This document shows positions 48,093-52,006 of a DNA stretch of 52,006 nucleotides, in pieces. The notes under the pieces are model-generated. The model worked only from the letters and a program-made list of their open reading frames with translations, was not told the origin of the DNA and ran no database searches. The position numbers were made by a program, and so were the translations under genes. Numbering within the stretch: the stretch's first letter is position 1; each line of letters begins with the position of its first letter. The stretch covers positions 1-52,006 of IMG/VR virus record IMGVR_UViG_3300042691_037918; one strand, given 5' to 3'. Source of the stretch: a virus.

Positions 48093-48302
48093 TCAGACGT
48101 GCCAGAAGGAGTCGTCCTCCTGGTTCCTCTCCTTGAGCTTACCATCGTACTTGGCCTTCTGGTAGGCGGCTTTCCCCATCCGATAGGTACCGTAAAAAAC
48201 GGCTGCCCAGCAGACGGGGTTACCTAGGATAGCTGCAATTGAACCAGCGACAACTGCTGTGGCACCAGCGGTTTTAAGAGCGGAGGTTTCTTCAGGTTTC
48301 AT
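48093..48302 (-). CDS. Small membrane protein
   Basis: 69 residues. TAGATAVVAGSIAAILGNPVCWAAVFYG (about 11-38) gives one long or two short membrane segments, then a charged tail (KAKYDGKLKERNQEDD). No family recognised. Confidence 0.55.
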   Translation of the reverse strand: MKPEETSALKTAGATAVVAGSIAAILGNPVCWAAVFYGTYRMGKAAYQKAKYDGKLKERNQEDDSFWHV

Positions 48303-48382
48303 TTTGTGATTGTTAATACAAACGAAAGGTTTGAATGTGTTTTAAATAGGTGGGTAGAATTAGTGTAACAATTTAATACACA

Positions 48383-48640
48383 ATGGACGAGATCAAGTAC
48401 GTACCGTTAACCAAATTCCAAATTGAACCAACGCTTGATGATAAGTTTTGGGAAGAAAAAATTAAAAGGTCAATTCAAGAATGTGATTCGGTAAGTACAT
48501 TGAAAGAAATAGCGACCCTCTTAGCGAGGATCGCTACTCAACGTCAAGGTGTTATTCGTGGGTTAGTTCAAGACATGTTCATCTTTAACAATGTTTCAGT
48601 TGAATCTGACGGCTTGGCCAACCCAGAGATTAAACCTTAG
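48383..48640 (+). CDS. Unknown 85-residue protein on the opposite strand
   Basis: The only plus-strand gene in the 41-52 kb stretch. LDDKFWEEKIKRSIQECDSV and ATLLARIATQRQGVIRGLVQ are helices. Its stop shares TTAG with the opposing gene end. No family recognised. Confidence 0.5.
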   Translation: MDEIKYVPLTKFQIEPTLDDKFWEEKIKRSIQECDSVSTLKEIATLLARIATQRQGVIRGLVQDMFIFNNVSVESDGLANPEIKP

Positions 48641-49653
48641 AGACTTTCGTCTTCACCGGTCATCGGATCACGAGCTGGCAGTGCCTTGACATCAAGTGCA
48701 TCCGTGGTACGGGATACAGGAAGGATCTCGACTCCTTCTTTCATTCCGTATGCACCACCAAGTTTCTGTGCATCTTGACGTGCATGCTGATTGATGTAAT
48801 CGTTGAACATTTCCTGGAACTTCCAGGTTGATTCACGATCTTCATCAGGAATCGAAAGACGGCTCAACGATTCAATAGCAATGTCTTGAGTGCTGTAATC
48901 AGGAATTTCAAAGGATTCAATGGCGCAGATCTCTACGTTGTTTGCACCACGCATGTCATTGACAAGCACGGGGCAGAACACCGTAGTGGCATAGAACTTC
49001 TCGTTGAAGCTCAACGGAATCTCAGAGTCCAATGCTTTTGACAGACACTTGGACATCTCCTTTTCATACATCCGAATCTTCTCAGATGTATCAGTTCCAT
49101 TGAGACCCTTTAACGTCAGCACGATGGGGATGTCATGTGCACGCTTGTTGTCCTGGGTGACGATATAGATTAGATACTTTGTACGTACTTTGTACTTACG
49201 CTTGTACATCTCGCCCTTGCTGTTGGCAAGGTCGGCTGCAATCTTGTCGGCTTCCCAAAGTTCTTTGACGTTGGGATCATCAAAGGTACCAACCACCTGG
49301 CGCATCCCAGTGGTTTCTTCCACCATCAGAGGGGAACGCAACAGTACTTGGATACGTGGCTCAGTAAAGTTCAGTCCTTCCTCGATGGAAGTATTAGGCG
49401 CCATGCCAAAGGTTTGTTTGTAGTCCCAGATGACAGAGCCTTTGGCAAAATCTGATTCAGTGGCTGTCCACTTGCAGTTGTCAAGATCATCTTTACGAAC
49501 AAACCAACCGCGTGTTTTTGATTTGTTGAGGGGTTGAATGGTGACAAGGTTTTGGTAACCAGATACAAATTCCTTAGATTGGAACATCCGAAAGGAGTCC
49601 AGTCCTCGGGTTGCAAGCGCAGTGGTGTTCTTGGTGGTCATGGAAGAGGTCAT
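48637..49653 (-). CDS. DUF5895-like protein
   Basis: 338 residues, ATG 49653 or 49641. The layout (an N-terminal polar segment, GWFVRKDDLDNCKWT, then EPRIQVLLRSPLMVEE, RTKYLIYIVTQDN and LTLKGLNGTD) resembles DUF5895 proteins of cyanobacteria and their phages, in my memory. The function of that family is not known. Between the SSB and the SWIM protein it may take part in replication or recombination. It follows a copy of the repeated upstream element. Confidence 0.55.
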   Translation of the reverse strand: MTSSMTTKNTTALATRGLDSFRMFQSKEFVSGYQNLVTIQPLNKSKTRGWFVRKDDLDNCKWTATESDFAKGSVIWDYKQTFGMAPNTSIEEGLNFTEPRIQVLLRSPLMVEETTGMRQVVGTFDDPNVKELWEADKIAADLANSKGEMYKRKYKVRTKYLIYIVTQDNKRAHDIPIVLTLKGLNGTDTSEKIRMYEKEMSKCLSKALDSEIPLSFNEKFYATTVFCPVLVNDMRGANNVEICAIESFEIPDYSTQDIAIESLSRLSIPDEDRESTWKFQEMFNDYINQHARQDAQKLGGAYGMKEGVEILPVSRTTDALDVKALPARDPMTGEDESL

Positions 49654-49677
49654 TGTTAGTTCGTAGTCAGGCGTGGA

Positions 49678-49701
49678 CAGTTTTACGTCATGTCCAGGAC
49701 G
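49678..49701 (-). promoter_or_regulatory. Repeated upstream element, copy 2
   Basis: CAGTTTTACGTCATG through CAGGACG, one mismatch from copy 1. The start at 49653 lies 24 bases downstream in the transcription direction. Confidence 0.6.
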
Positions 49702-49706
49702 TGCGA

Positions 49707-50000
49707 TCAGCTTAGGTCATTCTGCTGCAAAGGCAAGACAGGGACTGAGTTTTCTTTACATTCAAAGTATTCTTCAGCTACCTCGGCCATGGCACCATAG
49801 ATGTTGTCATCATGGTGGCCACATCCCCTAATAAAGTCCACCATTTTACGTATTAATTCGTCCGTAAAAGTTGCAGTAAAAGTTACGGTAATGCTGATAT
49901 CTTGATCCACATGTTGCAAAATATATGCATTGTATGGATAGGTGGTTTCACCAACGGGAATTTCTATCAGATAATCTGTTGGTACTTTAGAGTCAGTCAT
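49707..50000 (-). CDS. Unknown 97-residue protein
   Basis: Beta-rich with ISITVTFTATFTDELIRKMV, a Cys-containing helix (IRGCGHHDDNIYGAMAEVAE) and a polar end. No family recognised. Coupled to the SSB end by a one-base overlap. Confidence 0.5.
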   Translation of the reverse strand: MTDSKVPTDYLIEIPVGETTYPYNAYILQHVDQDISITVTFTATFTDELIRKMVDFIRGCGHHDDNIYGAMAEVAEEYFECKENSVPVLPLQQNDLS

Positions 50001-50815
50001 CAGAAGGGTGCCTCTTCAAGATCAGGTGCATTGCCGTAGTGTCCCGGCAGGTCTGGCAGTCCACCACCTGAGGCAACGTTCCAGGGATCTTGGTTGTCTT
50101 CAGCAGTGCGGCCGCCCCAGAGTGGTGCCACGTTGTCAGAACTGGCAACCACAGTCTGAGATCGGATGGCTTGTGATGCTGTATCACCGGATGCTTTCGG
50201 AGCAAGGGTCATGGATACCAGTTGGATCTTGGTAGCGTAACGCCGCTGGTTGCTTTCTTTGTCTTGCCATGCATCAGTCACTAGCCTGCCATTGATGGTC
50301 AAGCCAGTTCCTTTGCGTGTAAAGTCAACAAGCAGTTGAGCGTTATTTAGTTTGTCGTTGTGTGAATTGATGGCATAAAAGTTGAAGAGGTCGGCTTGAT
50401 TACGGCCTGTATTCACAGACAGAGTCTGATTACAAATCATCAAACCATCTGCTGTTGTTTTAAAGACACGAGCATCATCCTGCTGGATGTCTTTGACACA
50501 GCGTCCACTAAGGATGACTGTGTTCAAGATAGGGAATGCTTCTGTGACAGGAGCAATAACACCACCATGAAGTGAATAGGTGCGTGACTCTAGATCGAAA
50601 CGCAGCTTGGCACCATGGATGTAAATCAATGCACCCTTAGGTGTGCGTGCAAAACGCTCAGAGTTTTTGCCGTAGACATTGAGTTCGATTGGAGTTGCAG
50701 CCTTGTTACCAACAGGTGGCAACAAAACATTACAGCGCACTGCAGTCGAAGTTGCAGAGGTATACACCTCACGCGGTTCTTCAGTGGTTTGCGCGCAAAC
50801 AAAAGCTTGGTTCAT
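50000..50815 (-). CDS. ssb: Single-stranded DNA-binding protein with two OB-like parts
   Basis: 271 residues. The N-terminal 90 residues look like an extra OB-type beta domain. Residues about 95-210 match the SSB OB fold, with the GRLVTDAWQDKESNQRRYAT and TKIQLVSMTLAP strands. The C-terminus is Gly/Pro/Asn-rich and ends in the acidic hydrophobic tip DLEEAPF, the standard SSB partner-binding tail. It should coat single-stranded DNA at the fork and recruit polymerase or primase. A third copy of the upstream element lies before its ATG. Confidence 0.85.
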   Translation of the reverse strand: MNQAFVCAQTTEEPREVYTSATSTAVRCNVLLPPVGNKAATPIELNVYGKNSERFARTPKGALIYIHGAKLRFDLESRTYSLHGGVIAPVTEAFPILNTVILSGRCVKDIQQDDARVFKTTADGLMICNQTLSVNTGRNQADLFNFYAINSHNDKLNNAQLLVDFTRKGTGLTINGRLVTDAWQDKESNQRRYATKIQLVSMTLAPKASGDTASQAIRSQTVVASSDNVAPLWGGRTAEDNQDPWNVASGGGLPDLPGHYGNAPDLEEAPF

Positions 50816-50841
50816 GATGTTCCAAAGGGTTGTGTGAGAGG

Positions 50842-50867
50842 CAGTTTAACGTCTTACCTCAAGGACG
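50842..50867 (-). promoter_or_regulatory. Repeated upstream element, variant copy 3
   Basis: CAGTTTAACGTCTTACCTC then AAGGACG, at the same distance (26 bases) from the SSB start as the other copies are from their genes. It overlaps the end of the zinc-ribbon gene. Confidence 0.5.
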
Positions 50868-51105
50868 AGAAATCAGGAGGATTGTCTATTTTAGTTAGCT
50901 CACCCGTTCGATCCCAACAGCTATTACAATCAGGACACTGATAGTGATTAATACGGTCACTGCCCAAATACTCCACACCAACAACACGGCTAAAGAACTT
51001 CGAGTCGGGTGAATAATAACCGTTGTCGATTGACTCTTGTGGGATATAGGAACTAATCCAGTTTGCTTTGCAGCTGGGGCAGTTCTCCAGTTTAGTAATG
51101 TCCAT
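50854..51105 (-). CDS. Zinc-ribbon protein
   Basis: 83 residues from ATG 51105, four bases after the polymerase stop. CPSC (about 9-12) and CPDC (about 58-61), followed by CWDRTG, form a two-knuckle zinc ribbon with a 45-residue beta insert. It may bind nucleic acid or help transcription; no family is clear. Confidence 0.65.
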   Translation of the reverse strand: MDITKLENCPSCKANWISSYIPQESIDNGYYSPDSKFFSRVVGVEYLGSDRINHYQCPDCNSCWDRTGELTKIDNPPDFSSLR

Positions 51106-51107
51106 TG

Positions 51108-52006
51108 CTAGTGCGTCTCTGCCCACGTTGATCCTACACGAGAGTCTCCTTCAATAAGACAACGGAACCCAAAGAATTCCTGAGCTTGCGGGAAAGCAAG
51201 CATGGCTTGTTCTCGGATGGCTTCTGTGTGCTGAGGTTTGCATGCAATCTGTACTTCATCATGCACCATCAACAGTTGCTGCCAGTCATTGTCATAATCC
51301 AAACCAAGATTGTTCTTGATGTTGTTCTGGATGTTGATGACAACTTGCTTCATCAAAATTGCACCAGCTGATTGCAACAACACATTCAATCCTTTGAATG
51401 CAGAGCGGCAATACAACTGACGGCGATCCAAACCAATAAGGTAACCACGCAAACCAATTGTTTTATCAATCTCTAACTTCAATGCCTTCAATGCTGGAAC
51501 ACCACGCATGAAACCATCGATGGCATCACGGCCAAGCATGCGTAGTTCATCTTCATCCTTAAGGTTAGGATCAATAATTGAACCAGCTTTAACAGAGCCA
51601 CATCCATAGAGCATGCCATAGAGCAAACGCTTGCTGATATCCCTGGTCTCTACACCAAATTGCTTTTGGTTGTAGGTATGGATGTCGATGGATTCATCAG
51701 TTACCAGCCGAGCATATTCTCCGTCATCCCAGATGGCAAGGTATCCAGCAAGACAACGTAACTCAAGTGCTTTAGCGTCAATACCAATGAGATCCCACCC
51801 GTCAGGAGGAGTGAACAAACTTCGACACTCCTTTCCATATGGGGAGTAACCTGCCGGGACTTGACCCATATTTGGATTGCGGTGTGAACAGCGCCCAGTA
51901 ATGCAACCGTTAGTAGTAACGTCGCCGTGGATACGCCCAGTGTCATTGTTGTACAACTTGATCCAAGCATTGTTGCCACCAGCAATTTGACCAAGACGTT
52001 TCTTGA
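51108..52006 (-). CDS. Family A DNA polymerase, C-terminal part
   Basis: Open from the right edge of the window; about 299 residues of the C-terminal polymerase domain are seen. The motifs are in order: TGRCSHRNPNMGQVPA (DNA-binding and motif-1 region), LIGIDAKALELRCLAG (motif A with D at the catalytic place), SKRLLYGMLYGCG (O-helix B motif, K and YG) and LLMVHDEVQI (motif C). It matches the T7/PolI class, phage-replicative form. The 5' part with the exonuclease domain lies outside. A TTG at 51956 is not the start. Confidence 0.95.
   Translation of the reverse strand, partial: KKRLGQIAGGNNAWIKLYNNDTGRIHGDVTTNGCITGRCSHRNPNMGQVPAGYSPYGKECRSLFTPPDGWDLIGIDAKALELRCLAGYLAIWDDGEYARLVTDESIDIHTYNQKQFGVETRDISKRLLYGMLYGCGSVKAGSIIDPNLKDEDELRMLGRDAIDGFMRGVPALKALKLEIDKTIGLRGYLIGLDRRQLYCRSAFKGLNVLLQSAGAILMKQVVINIQNNIKNNLGLDYDNDWQQLLMVHDEVQIACKPQHTEAIREQAMLAFPQAQEFFGFRCLIEGDSRVGSTWAETH

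Overview
The window looks like an interior stretch of a tailed-phage genome, most likely a freshwater-type cyanophage. Genes are tightly packed, many start and stop codons overlap, and there is a major capsid protein, tail fibres, two lytic enzymes, a primase-helicase, a family A DNA polymerase, an SSB, and many HNH endonucleases. The cyanobacterial host is inferred: speD is a hallmark auxiliary gene of cyanophages, the capsid intron has a core resembling the cyanobacterial tRNA-Leu group I intron, and several small proteins resemble families I know from cyanophages. No long tape-measure gene lies between the capsid and the fibres, which hints at a short-tailed virion, but this is not proven. 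Terminase and portal genes are outside the window.

Layout. 0-8.9 kb (+): end of an unknown gene, the capsid gene interrupted near its start by a group I intron carrying an antisense HNH gene, then virion genes including an M23 peptidase with a permuted motif order and a lytic transglycosylase. 9-12.9 kb: small conserved genes, an integrase-like fragment, an HTH protein, an HNH gene and a GH24 lysozyme. 12.9-15.4 kb (-): dCTP deaminase, a Dam-like protein and an HTH protein. 15.4-23.8 kb (+): two repeat-rich tail fibres, a large LamG/SPRY adhesin, a tail-assembly-chaperone-like protein and a two-domain endolysin, followed by an opposing holin-like gene. 23.8-27.9 kb (-): HNH-like genes, a gene-free stretch with nested inverted repeats, a phosphomannose-isomerase cupin and a GT4 glycosyltransferase. 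28-33.9 kb: a virion-like protein, SpeD, primase-helicase and a PD-(D/E)XK nuclease. 33.9-37.3 kb: tiny membrane proteins, then GDP-mannose 4,6-dehydratase, a ColD-like PLP enzyme and a second glycosyltransferase. 37.3-40.7 kb (+): small basic proteins and a dense array of tRNA-like structures with two HNH genes. 40.7-52 kb (-): a Dps-like protein, a structural protein, a long run of small genes, a Gp157-like protein, a SWIM zinc-finger protein, a DUF5895-like protein, an SSB and DNA polymerase A, which runs off the right end.

How it fits together. The cupin, Gmd and ColD-like enzyme outline a route from fructose-6-P through GDP-mannose (host ManB/ManC needed) to a GDP-linked dideoxy sugar, with two glycosyltransferases to use it. 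Primase-helicase, PolA, SSB, the nuclease, Gp157-like protein, dCTP deaminase and SpeD form the replication and metabolism set. The observations most worth checking are the permuted M23 peptidase, the ColD-like pathway, the Dps-like protein, the tRNA-like array with a tRNA-Pro nested inside a broken tRNA-Pro, and a repeated upstream element before three replication-side genes.
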